NCBI RefSeq assembly: GCF_000203795.2
Contig: NW_006281112.1
Span: 124,001-188,000, forward strand
Direction of reading: 5' to 3'
From: Batrachochytrium dendrobatidis JAM81
Taxonomy: Eukaryota > Chytridiomycota > Chytridiomycetes > Rhizophydiales
DNA length: 64,000 nucleotides
Positions 24,879 through 39,500 of this stretch are shown piece after piece; positions within the stretch are counted from its first letter, which is position 1, and every line of letters starts with the position of its first letter. The position numbers were made by a program, and so were the translations under genes. The notes under the pieces were generated by a model. The model searched no databases, was not told where the DNA came from, and saw only the letters and a list, made by a program, of their open reading frames with translations.

Positions 24879-27031
24879 TTAGATCTGTTCAGTATTGTGC
24901 GGACGTGACTTTCTATTTTCACTGAGCAAAGCTAGCCTACGCAAGAGTCTATCAGGGCTCGAAACAGAACAAGGCAAAAACTCACCGACGATCGGGAGAG
25001 TCTTCAGAAGTTCTATTAAAAGTGTAAAATTCAGTCAATCCAAATGTTTGCAGTGTATGCAAAATAGCTTGATGGGCTAGACATACCTTACTATACCAAC
25101 AACAACAGTCATATCATCCATTTTGCCGCCTTGGTAATAAAATCCCTCTTGAATGGCTCGAGTTTGAAACGGACTAGATCCAAAACGAGTGTTTTCAGCA
25201 ACTTCTCTAGCACGATACAAAATAGCATCTGTCATTCGTTGTGGGTCAGACAACTCTGGTCTGGATGCATGCGTATGCCCACCCAGAATTTCTACAATCT
25301 CATCATCAAACACATTATCAAATATCCCATCTGATCCAATTACAACAATATCGCCTTCTTGTACTGGGATTGAAAACACTTGTGCATCTCCAGGACCATC
25401 TTTGCTTACTGTACCAAGCTGATAGGGAAAGTTGAACGAGTGCTGCTGTTCCTCGTTACGAAATATTGCGTGGTGAGCCCTGACAATCATGATACCACAG
25501 TCGCCAACATTTGCAACACGGAGCTCATTTTCTCTTAAAACAGCAATGAGCGCTGTTGTGGAGCCCAGGATGTTTTCACGAAGCGCATCATCATTGACTT
25601 GCTTGTATGCTCTAGTAAGAATATCTTTGGGTGATACTGCTGCATAATCTGCAATGCTATCATCCACTATAGAAACATCATCGTATTTTTCAAATTCTGC
25701 ATGTGTATAGTGCATCATTTTGAGCGAGTAAAGAGCTGGGTTTGCGCCTAGTTGCGTTTGTAATGCACAAGTACAACGATATGCAATGCCAGTAATATAT
25801 TTAAAATCGAGTTTAGATAAAGCGTTATTGTTGAAATAACAATCACGAGTAAAATCGACTGACCTGGCACTTCGTTCCATCCACCCACTCCATCTGCTAC
25901 ACCTATCGAGTCGTAACGCATAAAATATGCATCTTCTCCTACCTGGATGGATGCATATTCTGACGATCCGCGAACAGAGTTTTTAATAATGGCATCACTT
26001 CCTTTTGCTTTCCCAGTGGCTGCAAGAGAAAACTGGAAGCTTTTTTTCAATTGTGTGGCCGACTTTTTAAAATCAATGATTCAAGTTGTAAAAATAAAGT
26101 CAAAACTCATTCGCGTTTCAAATTGGATTTAAACATTTGACCGAATCCTACAATACAAAAGATTTAAAGCCATAAGCAGTATGCCAACCTTTTCAAATTC
26201 ATCAAAAATAGACGATTTACGAGATCGAGTCGAGTCTATTTTTGGGAGACTGATTTCGACGGGAGCGGTAGCTACTAAAGTTGAATATTCAGGAGCCTTG
26301 ATGGATTGGATAGTGTATGCACTACCCAATGAGGACTTGAGTTGGTATGGACGAGATATAGAGCTAGAGACTGTCACGGCGTCTAGTGCAGTAATTGATC
26401 CTGAAAGTACTTGGCCTGTCAGTAGTCGTTTTGATACACCGGTTGACGTTGGTAGACCAGACGTGCATGCAGAAGTATTGGGTAGTTGATGAAAATCACT
26501 CCTATGGAAAAATCCAATCAATGAGGTAGTAGGCACGATAAACTGCAATACTGGTTGATATATCGATGAGAAAGTAGTTGCGACAGTTGGCTTATGGGGT
26601 CGAGATTGCTGAGGAGCATGCTTTGAGGTTGATGACAAAGAAAGAAATGATTGCGATCCAGAAGAGGTTGGATGAGATTCCAGTAGTGTAGGAGACTCCT
26701 GCTGTGATAGCAGAAGCTGCGAGACTTGATGCGAGACTGTGCAAGCAGTGTTGGTAGTTGCGGTAGTGGGGATGAGCGAGGTCGATACAGATGGTGGCGA
26801 CGTTGCATTTCCAGTCTGGTGGAGAGAAGGACGAGGTGTTATTAAGGCAGTCATTGCAGTAGTGGTGTGAATGCATGTCGATGAAAGCAAATGCTTGCTG
26901 GCAGTGGTCCCTGTCAAGGCTGACGCAGTCCTCAAGCCAAGCCCAGGGAAATAAAGTTTAGGAGAGAGCAATGACTGAATGCAAGTGCTAGTGCGCACTG
27001 CCAAGTGTCTACGACGAGCAGGAGCAAGCAT
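24879..27031 (-). CDS. PTC7: PTC7-type mitochondrial PP2C protein phosphatase
   Basis: Metal-dependent Ser/Thr phosphatase of the Ptc7/PPTC7 group, which in yeast works in mitochondria on coenzyme Q synthesis and metabolism. Exons are 27031-26189, 26062-25864, 25747-25087, 25012-24986 and 24936-24879 (595 aa). The N-terminus MLAPARRRHLAVRTST is an Arg-rich presequence. About 250 Ser/Thr-rich, low-complexity residues follow, much longer than in typical family members. The catalytic domain has GEDAYFMRYDSIGVADGVGGW (metal Asp in ADGVGG), GSTTALIAVL, VANVGDCG, VVIGSDGIFDN and GKMDDMTVVVGIV. The last two small exons add a charged tail. If they are not real, translation simply ends at 25077 after VRYV. 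First ATG used; upstream frame lacks an ATG. Confidence 0.88.
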
Positions 27032-27198
27032 TGAACTGTAGTTAGTATCTTGATGAGCACGCAACCACTACAAGAGCAGACCTGTTTAGTATATAAAGGT
27101 TGGGTAGTTTTGCAAGTCAAATTTTATTTCTTGGAATTGTCGCTTGACAAACTGTTGAATTCGCCAAGTCGCAGTTTAAATTTATTCATGTTTCTGCA

Positions 27199-29512
<2,314 letters not shown>

Positions 29513-29697
29513 TCCAAGTATGAATGCACTAATAAAAAGTCGGAATCCTTTTACAGTGCAAGATGAAACCAAGATTGTCAATGTATATACAGCCGTATTC
29601 AATAAGAATCTGCAAGTTGTGCCAGCGACAAAGTTTGAAGTTTTCTAGGCAAATTTTTGATTTGGATGAAAACAACTTTTTATCCAAAACCCATAAT

Positions 29698-30885
29698 ATG
29701 GATGATAGACTAGCATCCTTACATGCTGTTGGTGATGTAGACTTTCCCCTGCTTGAGGGTCTAGAAGTTGATTCTGTTTTACCGTCTATCAAATATACGT
29801 CTTTAAAAGAAATATTTGATAAGCGCACATGTGTGGACAAGGTCCAATCGAAGCTACAAGCCGCAATGGAAACCATTCGCAAAACCCTTGATCAATATGG
29901 GTGAGCTGCTAAAGATGTCTGTAACTATTGAATGCATGTCGAGCTTTAATTTTTAAATATATAGCACAGCTGCCGTGTTAGCATTGCTAGATGAGTGATA
30001 CTGGGTTTTATCTAACCATGTCAATATGGCTCTAGACCGTGTGGAACAGCAGTTAGTTTCAATGGAGGCAAAGACTGCACAATCACACTGTTTCTATATG
30101 CTGTTGCTCTCGAAGAGTATTACTGTCTGCATTCAACTCAGCAAGTGATGCCTATTAAATTACTTTATGTATCTGAAGAACATTCGTTTCCAGAGATTGA
30201 ACAGTTTGTCAACACATTTACTAAGATGTAAGTGTGCGAGTTATTCTGATTGGCATGGAGCAAATGATTATAGTTTACTATCAATTCATTAGTACTTGAA
30301 TGGCTTAATGGAGTTGACTTTTGTTATTTTCAACTATAGATTAAGGGCAGATCTAACGAGAGTGGTAGGAGGAATGAAGGTTGCTCTTAAAAAGTTTTTG
30401 GATTTGAATCAGCAAGTCAAGGCCATATTGATGGGACAGAGAGCTACAGATCCACACTCAGGTATGTCAAGTGTATTTGACAGTCAGTTACTGAAACAGT
30501 GCTCACCAGATTAGTCCAACAACTGACCCAATATTGTATCAATGGATCGTAGATCAACTCAAAAAATTTGATGCTACGAATAATGGATGGCCTTTTGTTA
30601 TGCGAGTACATCCTATTTTGGACTGGGAATACGAAGATGTATGGGCTGCAATATTGGGATTAAAAATACCATACTGTAGTTTATACAGCCGTGGGTAAGT
30701 GTCAGTTGAGTCGAGCGATACGTAAATGTGCTAACATGATCATTATAAGATACACATCTATAGGAAATGTAAAAGATACGCTTCCCAACCCACTGTTGAA
30801 AAGTAGTGACAACCCGAATGGATACCTGCATGCAAAGTATCTTGAGGACAGCTCAAAAGAGCGAAGTGGAAGAATATCCAAATAA
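29698..30885 (+). CDS. FAD1: FAD synthase (FMN adenylyltransferase)
   Basis: Enzyme of the PAPS-reductase-like fold that joins ATP and FMN to give FAD. Exons are 29698-29900, 29965-29994, 30036-30227, 30340-30461, 30553-30694 and 30750-30885, giving 274 aa, similar to yeast Fad1. Signature motifs are the ATP-binding VSFNGGKDCT, MGQRATDPHS and VHPILDWEYEDVW with SLYSRGYTSIG, all in the expected order. Intron 30462-30552 was chosen because only that acceptor keeps phase and gives TDPHSDQLKKF. An in-frame ATG at 29563 would add 45 basic residues resembling a mitochondrial presequence, so dual targeting is possible. That extension would be encoded partly by a fragment matching the miniature-element terminus. 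Divergent from the AAA ATPase gene with 185 bp between starts. Confidence 0.92.
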
Positions 30886-30991
30886 ATTACTGTTTCATTC
30901 CTTGAAAACAAGCCATTACCAACGATTTGAATAGTAATGGCTGGATATCGCTTCAAGTCTAGCTTTTGGAGAGTTTAAATGTGAGATAACC

Positions 30992-30997
30992 CACGTG
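30992..30997. promoter_or_regulatory. CACGTG E-box upstream of PSF2
   Basis: A palindromic CACGTG lies 70 bp before the PSF2 ATG. In fungi this is the core site for bHLH factors such as Cbf1. Two further copies occur in promoters at 60553 and 61378. Confidence 0.4.
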
Positions 30998-31066
30998 ACT
31001 GTTGGGCTTACTTTCGAGTTGTTTTTATCTGCAAATCTACCAACAGTCGGATTGCTCTTGTATCAA

Positions 31067-32020
31067 ATGGATGCACTGGTAACTAGCGAGTTTCTTGCTG
31101 AAAATGAGCCCATATTTATTCTACCAAAAGAGAGTATGGATAAACTGTGTTTAGCAACGGTAAATTTGAAGTATCAATCCAACTTGTTGTGCAGTTGATC
31201 AATGCCAAACTGATGATTGTGTAAAACATTTGATTTTATAGTATGACTCACTGGCATTGTTTGGCTTTATTATACTTTACTGATATTGACGGTTGATTGT
31301 CTAGGCAACATATGGTCCATTCCGGCCTCTTTTTCGGACATCTGTACCACTTTGGCTTGCATTGGCTTTCAAGTCAAAAGACAAGTGCACCATTGTACCG
31401 CCTGAATGGATGGATCCTAGTGAGTTTTAAATAGGGTTTATGCTAGATATGTTATGTCTAAGACACTGCTATAGTAACTTTAGTAGCTGCTGGATTTTCA
31501 AGGTTTAACATACTCATCAATGCAGTCATATCTTGATTGGTTTTAAAATATATAGCATCATTACAGGACATGATGACCCAGGAGAAAATGCATGCAGAGT
31601 TTAGCGCACTACCATTTCATTATATCGAGATTGCCACTGCGCTCTTAGAAAGGTAAGTTCATAAAGATTGTCCGATTGTGTGTCATGATCGAATTTCTGA
31701 ATAGCTGTTGAAATCTTGCTTTAATTGATATAGTGCATCAGATGATATCCCACATGCAGAGTTTATTCGACAGGTGTTTTGTGATTTAAAGGAAATTCGT
31801 GAGACCAAGATTCGTGCTGGTATGGGAGCATTGGATGGCCAATATCTTCAGGTAGCAATGCACTGGTGATTTGTATATCTTACATCAGCCTTTATACTTT
31901 GCAAATATGTAACTCTATGACACTTGAACATTTTAGATGAACCATCTTGGGTCTGTCGAATTAGAGACAATCCGGTCTACATTCTCAACTGCATTCAACA
32001 CATTGCGCGGATTTTCCTGA
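31067..32020 (+). CDS. PSF2: GINS complex subunit Psf2
   Basis: Subunit of the GINS tetramer, part of the Cdc45-MCM-GINS replicative helicase. Exons are 31067-31159, 31305-31419, 31556-31652, 31734-31851 and 31937-32020, giving 168 aa, close to the family length. Conserved blocks are [14 protein letters not shown] at the N-terminus, [46 protein letters not shown] and [20 protein letters not shown]. The C-terminus has [16 protein letters not shown]. The first ATG is chosen at the family start; an alternative in-frame extension from 30995 lacks conserved residues. Confidence 0.95.
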
Positions 32021-32115
32021 TATTCATCAAATCTAAAATACGCTCGGCTGTTTTTGAATATTTGAACCCAGTGTCACATAGGATTACGAGCCAATCTGGA
32101 AAAATACAAAATAAA

Positions 32116-35100
32116 TCAATTTTTGTTAGAACAAAGATGTAAAGTTAAGTTGCTGAATTTAGTGCACGTATTGAACAGTCGAAATACACCTTGTGCTTCT
32201 TGAATCTCTACTAGACGCACATTCAATTGCAGTACCGACTGTGTCTTAACCGCAAGAGTTACAACACTGCATACCATGGCAATCAAAACTGGAAAGTAAG
32301 TTACAGGAACTGCCTGCTGGCGCATCTATGGTCACTCAACATGTTAGTTTTGATATTTTAGCTTTGGATCAAAATTTAAAAATCTAGTCATTACGTAGAA
32401 TTTGCAGCAAACTTGCCTGTTTTAAAACCGATATGGGAGTTTTCCGAATGTGCATAGAAAGGCTGGTCCAAAACAATTGTGTGCATTCACCAATAACTGT
32501 GGTAGCAAAGTCATTAAAAGTTTCTGCATCAAAACATTTTTGGATCCATATACATCGAGATTCTAAATCTGTAAAGGCAAACGAGTCTTGGGTAAGATAC
32601 ACTGCAATAGATGATATCAATGAGGACATGACAATGGATCGAGTTTGTGGGGCATTGAAATAATGGTCAATAAGCATATTTCTGGACATGTATCCAAGAA
32701 CTGGCATCTATTGGTATAGCCAATGTTGAGATGTGGCAGATTAGTAAGGTGCTCAAAACTACTATTAAAAATATAATTGTAACTTTACTTTTACAAGATC
32801 CAAAGAGTATGCAGCGTGTCCAGCTGATTTGAAAAGATATGGAGAAAGAAAGATATCCATAAAACACCGAATATGATGTATTGACAAATCAACTATTTTC
32901 TCTTTTGAAAAAGCACAAATAGTATCGTCAAAAGCATTATAGATATCATTAGATTCTCCACACAATACCAAATTTGTCATGAAAGAAAACCGAGACTGCC
33001 AGTTTGGTTCAACCAAATCCTGCGATTTCATCAGCACATTACATAGTAATCGAATCAATGAACACTTGATGCTATCTGAAGCTTGACATTCGGGTTTCAA
33101 ATACGGAATCAGCGCATAGTAAATGCTTGGTAGAGCCTCTGCTGAAATAGCATCCAAATGATCATAAAGGCAGTCTGAAAGTAAATGCAATTCACTGGCT
33201 GGATTTATACTAGATATTTTTGAAACAATTTCCAAAAGAATATCTTGGATATCATTTTTTTCAAAAAATGATAGATCCTTCATGGACAAAAACCATGACG
33301 CACCACCAGCGCTCAGGTTTAAAATAACTATTGCTTTTATCTCGCTTGAAGTATGCATGGATTTGTTGGAAAATCTGACTATAACTCGATCGGCCAACGA
33401 TAGTGACTATAATTTAATTGATACGAGATCAGCTATTCAAGAAACTATCAATATACAATAGAATATATAAACAGATAGTGACTTACAGTGCAATAGCGTC
33501 TTGTGAGCAAAAGGATGGACAAAAAACTTTCATCAATTACATGAACCCAGGAAGTATCCATAAGCAAAACAAACATTTCTGACAGGCATGATTTTAACAT
33601 TGCAGATGTTTTTGTCGTCAAAGTGTGCTTTAACATCAGTGCAAAACTAGCCAGTAATTCTAAAACATTTGAATAAATATAACAGTTTTGTATTGGGATA
33701 AAGATGATCAAGCATGTATACATGCAGTGATATTTACCTTTTCCGCGCTGAGGGTCCATTGATTCTGGTGTGAGAATAGAAAAACTCACAAGCAATGCAT
33801 GTATCTGATTGGAAGAATTATTATGGGGCGTATAGGCATTCAATAGACTCTGCAAGATTTTTGGGCGATCTGAATGAGATACAATAGTAGCCAATGCTCT
33901 TCCTGCTGCTTGGCGAAGCTACAATATCATGGAATAAAAATCAATATCAAAATACATCATATATAACAATCCAGATTAACAAAAATGCAATAGCAATTTA
34001 ACGTGTTGTATATGAATACCTGTCCAATACGAGAAATCATGATAAAATCAACAAGTCGTGCTTGCAACTCTTCAATTTTGGAAAATTCATAAATATCCTT
34101 TACATGAACTGCTTTAAGTTCTGAAAGCATAATTAAAATAGTGTGCGGAGTAAATTCAATCTGGGAATAAATTGATGATTGACGACAAGACATCAAACAT
34201 TCTAAAGTCTGATATGCACACTGTGCAATTTTTGGTGCATTTAATGCAGGGAAAACTCGTCCTTTTACAGGTGACAGCAATCGCTTCAGCAACGATGCAA
34301 AAAGCAATACCAGGCTAGATCTCCACGAAAAACTTGATCACGAGATGATTAAAATGCTCAAAAATAAGATGCCTTGTCAAGTATCATGGTATAGATTTAT
34401 AATATCCAGTCAATCGCTTACCTTTTTGTATCATTCAGCAACTGTATAGTTTTTTCAAGCATCTCCCAAAGTGGTAAGTTGGGCCCAATCACGCTATCAG
34501 TGACTAGCAATCTTAACATAGAAATGCAGGTTGCCTATAAAAACTGTCAGCATGAGTTTTTGTAAAACCAAGTAAAAGCAGGTTTGTATGTATCAAATAA
34601 AAAGGTACCATTGACCAGTCTGAGTTTTGAGCATTCCATGACTGAAACCGATCGACCAGAGGAGATATATGCTTCAATTGCACCTCAGATGGTAAATGAC
34701 TCAAAAGAACACAAACAATCCGAAACTGACCAGTGTATCGTTCATCTTGCCGAACAATATCAACGGGTTCCTGACATATCTGAATCTGCTCTTGAAGGAT
34801 GGATTCCAATGTTAACTCATCAGTTGTCGTGACTTTGTCAGATTGTTGTAACGTTGAGCATACTATTTCAAAGTTTTTGATCAAATGCTGAGATACCCCC
34901 CAGTGCCTCACAGTAGCAAGCACATTAATCAACTGTTTTACTGCCCGATGTTGACACATATTGGCATATTTTGCGTCAAATCCTTGATTTTGAATATCAG
35001 GTACTTTTGCTAATCTGGATACTAAACAAGTGTGTAGTGTAATGATGGATGCTGAGCACTTGATACTTCTCCAGCAACATGCATACACGACGGAACCTAA

Positions 35101-36416
35101 ATCTCGTTCACTCGTATCACCATTATTGGAAATATCCGGCACCAAATCGTCGTATTCGGTTGGATGTTGAATGATGTAATTGGAACTGATGGAAAGAGCA
35201 CAAAGTATAAGATGAATGGAGTTTTCCATCGATTCCTTTGAAGTTGTATGCGATGCAGTTTTACTTTCGAAAATCACTAAATTATTGAATCAAATTAATG
35301 TTAAACCGAATCAAGTCCTAACTTCAAATAACAAGCTAAACAAAACCAATTGAAAAAACAGCAGTCATTTATCACCAAAGAAATACCTTGAATTGCTTCC
35401 AAAGTACCATGAAAAGTATTTCCAGTTCCAACTGAGTTCAAAATATTACTTTCATTGCAGCATTTTAACTGAAAACATAGTAATTGATTCATAGCCTTTA
35501 ACCACATTTCCATACGATCTGGTGTCTGATTGAAGTCTGTGATGGAAAGTTGATCTATTGCATTTAAAGTTAATCAACTCGACTATTGGTTGCAATAAAC
35601 TTGATGTGAATCTTACTTGAATCGTTGACCGTCACTTTGCACCGAGAATACAGAAGCTGCCATATGGATGCTGCTTTTAGCCTAGTCAATGTCTGATGCT
35701 CTGTCATCATATTCTCTGCCAGTTGTACCAGTGCTTTGCATGCATCTTGAGAAATGGGAACTTTGTAGACATCAAGCAGAGATACAGATGCGAGCCGCAC
35801 TACTTCAAACGGGCAAGTGCACACCAGATCTACTAGACAATTCTCAATGACTAAAGACCTTGTGCTTATGGTTTCCAAAATGATTTTGCAAATACTAATG
35901 ATAAGCATGATGGTATCAAATGGATTTGTAGAGTACGAATGCCTGGAGATGAAGTCTTCCAGTACACTCGTAAACTGGGCTGAATAGATGTGTGGATTTG
36001 AAACTGGGCCATTGCTCGATCTAACATTCTTCTTGTCGGATCGGACTGCAAGTTTCCCTAATTCTCGCAATGAAACGATTGCTGTCTTGACAGCAATCAT
36101 GTCTGTCTGAGAATCAATGCAGGATTCAAGGATGTTTTTTAAAACATTGCATCGTTTCGACCATTCATGCTGATGAACTATAGTCTTGTAACCAACAAAT
36201 TGTATAACAGATTGTCGAATTTTTGGATCCTTATGAGCAGCGTATATAGGAAGATAATCTAGCATTGGACTGTATTGATGAGTTTAAATCTTTATTGAAG
36301 CGACATGCTGGATGTGAATTACCTTGAATATGACTGAAAGTTTGGATATAATCGTTGCAATTCAATGTCAAGGCAGATACAACCCAGTCAGGAAACAGAT
36401 TGGGCTCAACATACAT
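32116..36416 (-). CDS. Divergent THADA/Trm732-family (DUF2428) HEAT-repeat protein
   Basis: HEAT-repeat protein of 1154 aa from eleven exons: 36416-36323, 36258-35617, 35554-35387, 35276-34609, 34534-34422, 34320-34020, 33918-33738, 33659-33487, 33406-32789, 32707-32395 and 32309-32116. It aligns by eye with the canonical family member on the other strand. Pairs include CCWRSIKCSASIITLHTCLV versus CFRTIKEATFVLESLVC, HWGVSQHLIKNFEIVCSTL versus HRGAFSAVHSSFTSIAHQL, and RSSLVLLFASLLKRLL versus RNCAAMLFASLLGKCFG. The hallmark TRRSAGLPY is replaced by VRQDERYTGQF, and about 600 N-terminal residues are missing. Family members such as yeast Trm732 partner methyltransferase Trm7 for 2'-O-methylation of tRNA position 32. 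Whether this copy still does so is unknown. All exons are open, so it is not an obvious pseudogene. Confidence 0.75.
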
Positions 36417-36526
36417 GATAACAAGTAGGATTTTGACTGCTCAAGACTTGGTCAAAGTAGCCCAGAATCAACTTGGAGTTTATCGCCCAAAAAATAAAAT
36501 TATTCTGTTTGATTTCTTGTCGAGTT
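36417..36526. promoter_or_regulatory. 110-bp bidirectional promoter between THADA-family genes
   Basis: Only 110 bp separate the start codons of the two head-to-head DUF2428 genes, so both must share core promoter sequence. The interval is AT-rich (AAAAAATAAAATTATT near 36490). I see no clear TATA box for either direction. Confidence 0.55.
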
Positions 36527-39500
36527 ATGGATCAGCTATGTGCAGTCTTGAAGTTGGCCATTGCGTCTGATGCCACTTCATCTTCGCAAATTCGCTTGTT
36601 TAGAGAAGCTGGTAATAATATTTTGTGAGGCTGAATCCAAGAGTGTCAGCTGGATGGAATAGCAGTGTCATTGTGTTGTGCATGTTCATACGGATAGCAT
36701 TGTCTTAATGCAGCCTCTTGTGTTTTTAGTATTGCTTTTAAAGACTGCCAATCAATCCAATGCTATCGATGGCATGTCAAGTCATCGTTATCTTGAAATA
36801 TTACTTGAAACTGTAGACTATTTCTTTACTGCTCTTGGCACTGAACGATCTGTACGGACTGTTGCTCTGGTGTTTATTCAATTAGCATGTTCAACAGCAA
36901 CTTTGTCCCAAAAAGACCAGATTGATGCTAGAATGCAGCAGATATGGCTGCAGGTGATAAATGATTGTTTCCATAGTGACAATGATCAGTTGGCTTCAAG
37001 ATCCCGAGTTACTAGTGCTCCCAAGTTTGCTGGTTTATTGATCTCGCTGTTGGAATCTTCACAATTGAGAGAACAGCTCGTCTTGAATAATATAGAGGCG
37101 ATTTTAACTCGATTATTGAGTGATTTGAATGAAACTCATCAACTGATTCGAGAGGCAGCAAATGCCAATTACAATCCTGACAAAGCGATCATTACTGCTA
37201 CCCATTATTTACTGCAGTCGTATATTGCTATTGTTTCTAAATCGGCATCTTTTCTTCAAAGCATCGATTCGGCTATTCTTAAAAAGAGTTTAGACATATC
37301 CATTTTATTTGTCAACGAGCCTTTTTTGACCTATGAAAACCGAATCCTTGCCGGATTGTCGACTGCCACGCTTGTTGCGTATTGGGTTCCAGATCAGCTT
37401 TCCGATTGGCTGGTTCGCACTACTACTGCAATTGTCGACTCTTGTCAAGATTTTTCAAAATCTGAAGATGCCACACTTATCCTTTTAAATGGATTTTTGC
37501 ATGTAATTCAGCCGCAACTTTTTGGAACTTTAATGTTAGAGTAAGTTTGATTTGGCATTCAAGGCACTGTGTTTAGCCGTGTTTTTACTATTACTAGATT
37601 GCTAATCTAATTTTTAAACGTGTGATTAGCTCTAAAACACAGATTATCCATCGTCTCTATAATCGGGTTTTTGAAAGTATTCAATCTACCAATGAGCCAC
37701 AACTTCATATTTTAGCATTTGGAATATATACACGCATTTTTGGTGTTTTGAAGGGTTTAATCAAAACTGAGTTTTGGAAATCTCAAGAACAAAGAGATGC
37801 TAGCCAGTTTCTTATAAAGATGTGCTTTGATTTAATTTTGGATCGCTGGGAGGATCCTTTGATGATTATCCAGCACAAGGTACTGCTTTATTACAGTTTC
37901 CAGTTGGCATATTGACAAGCGATGCAGTACTTTTGCAATATCAAAAACTAATCATAGTGCATTATTTTAGCTTCAAGATCTTTTTATTGCGGTGCTCTCG
38001 TTTGTTTGTCCAGGAAAAAAATTGGTTCCTGAACTTGAATACGAGCTAAATACCATGATCAAAAAACTCATTTCTTTAGACTGGCATAAAAAGGTAAACT
38101 TGTTTTTAATTTATAAATCTTTGTTTTAATAATTAACTCGGCAATACTGTTAGGCAAAATATGACCTTCTTTCAATTATCATGCACGAAGCACCTGCTAG
38201 AAATCATGTTATTTTATCCAAAGGAGTATTGGAGCGAGGACTGTCGTTGCTGAGGTATCAGGTTTTAATTTGAAGCAATTAAACCCATTTGTAATATTCT
38301 TTGGTTTTGAGCTGACAACCAATTTTACATAGCAATCATATCCTTGGGACTTCAGTAACACATTTTGTTTATCAAGCTCTTGTTGCAGAACTCAAGAACA
38401 ATGTAGGATTTTTGCAATATTGCGTTTGTTTTAGTATTTTATTTACACTATTTAACTCTATATTTACTTTTAGAGTACAAGCTGGCCAGATCTTATTGTG
38501 CAAGCTATACTTACAGGAGATACCAATGTTCGCAAACTACTGAGTGAAAGGATCATTCCCAAACTTTCGAAATTTAAACCTTCCAGCTTGAGTTTAATTC
38601 TTCAGGGTATAGAATATACTATTGCAATTGGATTGGTTAAAATGATCACATTACAATTTTAATAGTATGATATTTTTAGCACTTGAACAACCTGCATATG
38701 CTAGCAATCAATATGTGCTTTATGCACAAGTGACTCTGTGGAAATCGATTTGTAATAGTGGATGTATGTAATCTATGAATTGTTTTGCAATTTCAGTACA
38801 CATAACTTTACTAGTTTGTGTATTTTAATATCACGCACATTGGAATCTTTCTATTTGTAGTAGCCTTGATCATCCCAGAAGCAAAGATCAAGATCAAGGA
38901 AATTTTGAACCACGCCATTACACATCCTGATATAGATCTACGATTTGATGCACTCGAGCTTCTGACTTCCGGACGCCGTACCTCTGAAGATATTGAACAG
39001 AGCACATACGAGATTGTCAAGATGTTTTTACAAGTAAACATGTGCGTTCAAAGTTCTGATTCAAGACAGCGCCTTCTTGCTCAATTACAGCGATTTTTTG
39101 AGCGCATAAAAAATGTCATGTATGCCAATTTGCGCCAGATTGCTAATAATAACCGCATATTATCTTCAGAGGAAGCTGAAGTTGCCAACAATGAAATCAA
39201 TACGAGTGTTTCTGCTAAAGAAGAGTTTCTACTGTGGCTTCAAAGATTTCTAGTGTGTATTTTCAAGATTGACTATTTGTTGTAAAACGCAAGCTTTCTA
39301 ATTTTATGTGATTTTGATCAAATATAGATGGCATCGATGTTTCCTGGTGCATCTTTCCAAAGAGTAAATCTATCTTTATCTGTATTGAAGCTGATGCGCC
39401 AAGTTGCTTCTTCACCCTTTGATTCAAGCGCTACTTTTGCAATTGCTGAAAAAGTTTCTAGCAAGTTTACACCGTGTATTTCTGTCAGCAATGCCCAAAC

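Noticed and set aside
30474..30516. 37-nt intron in FAD1 to keep exon 5 longer
   Set aside because: It is shorter than any other intron here; the 30462-30552 intron is in phase and yields a better family match.
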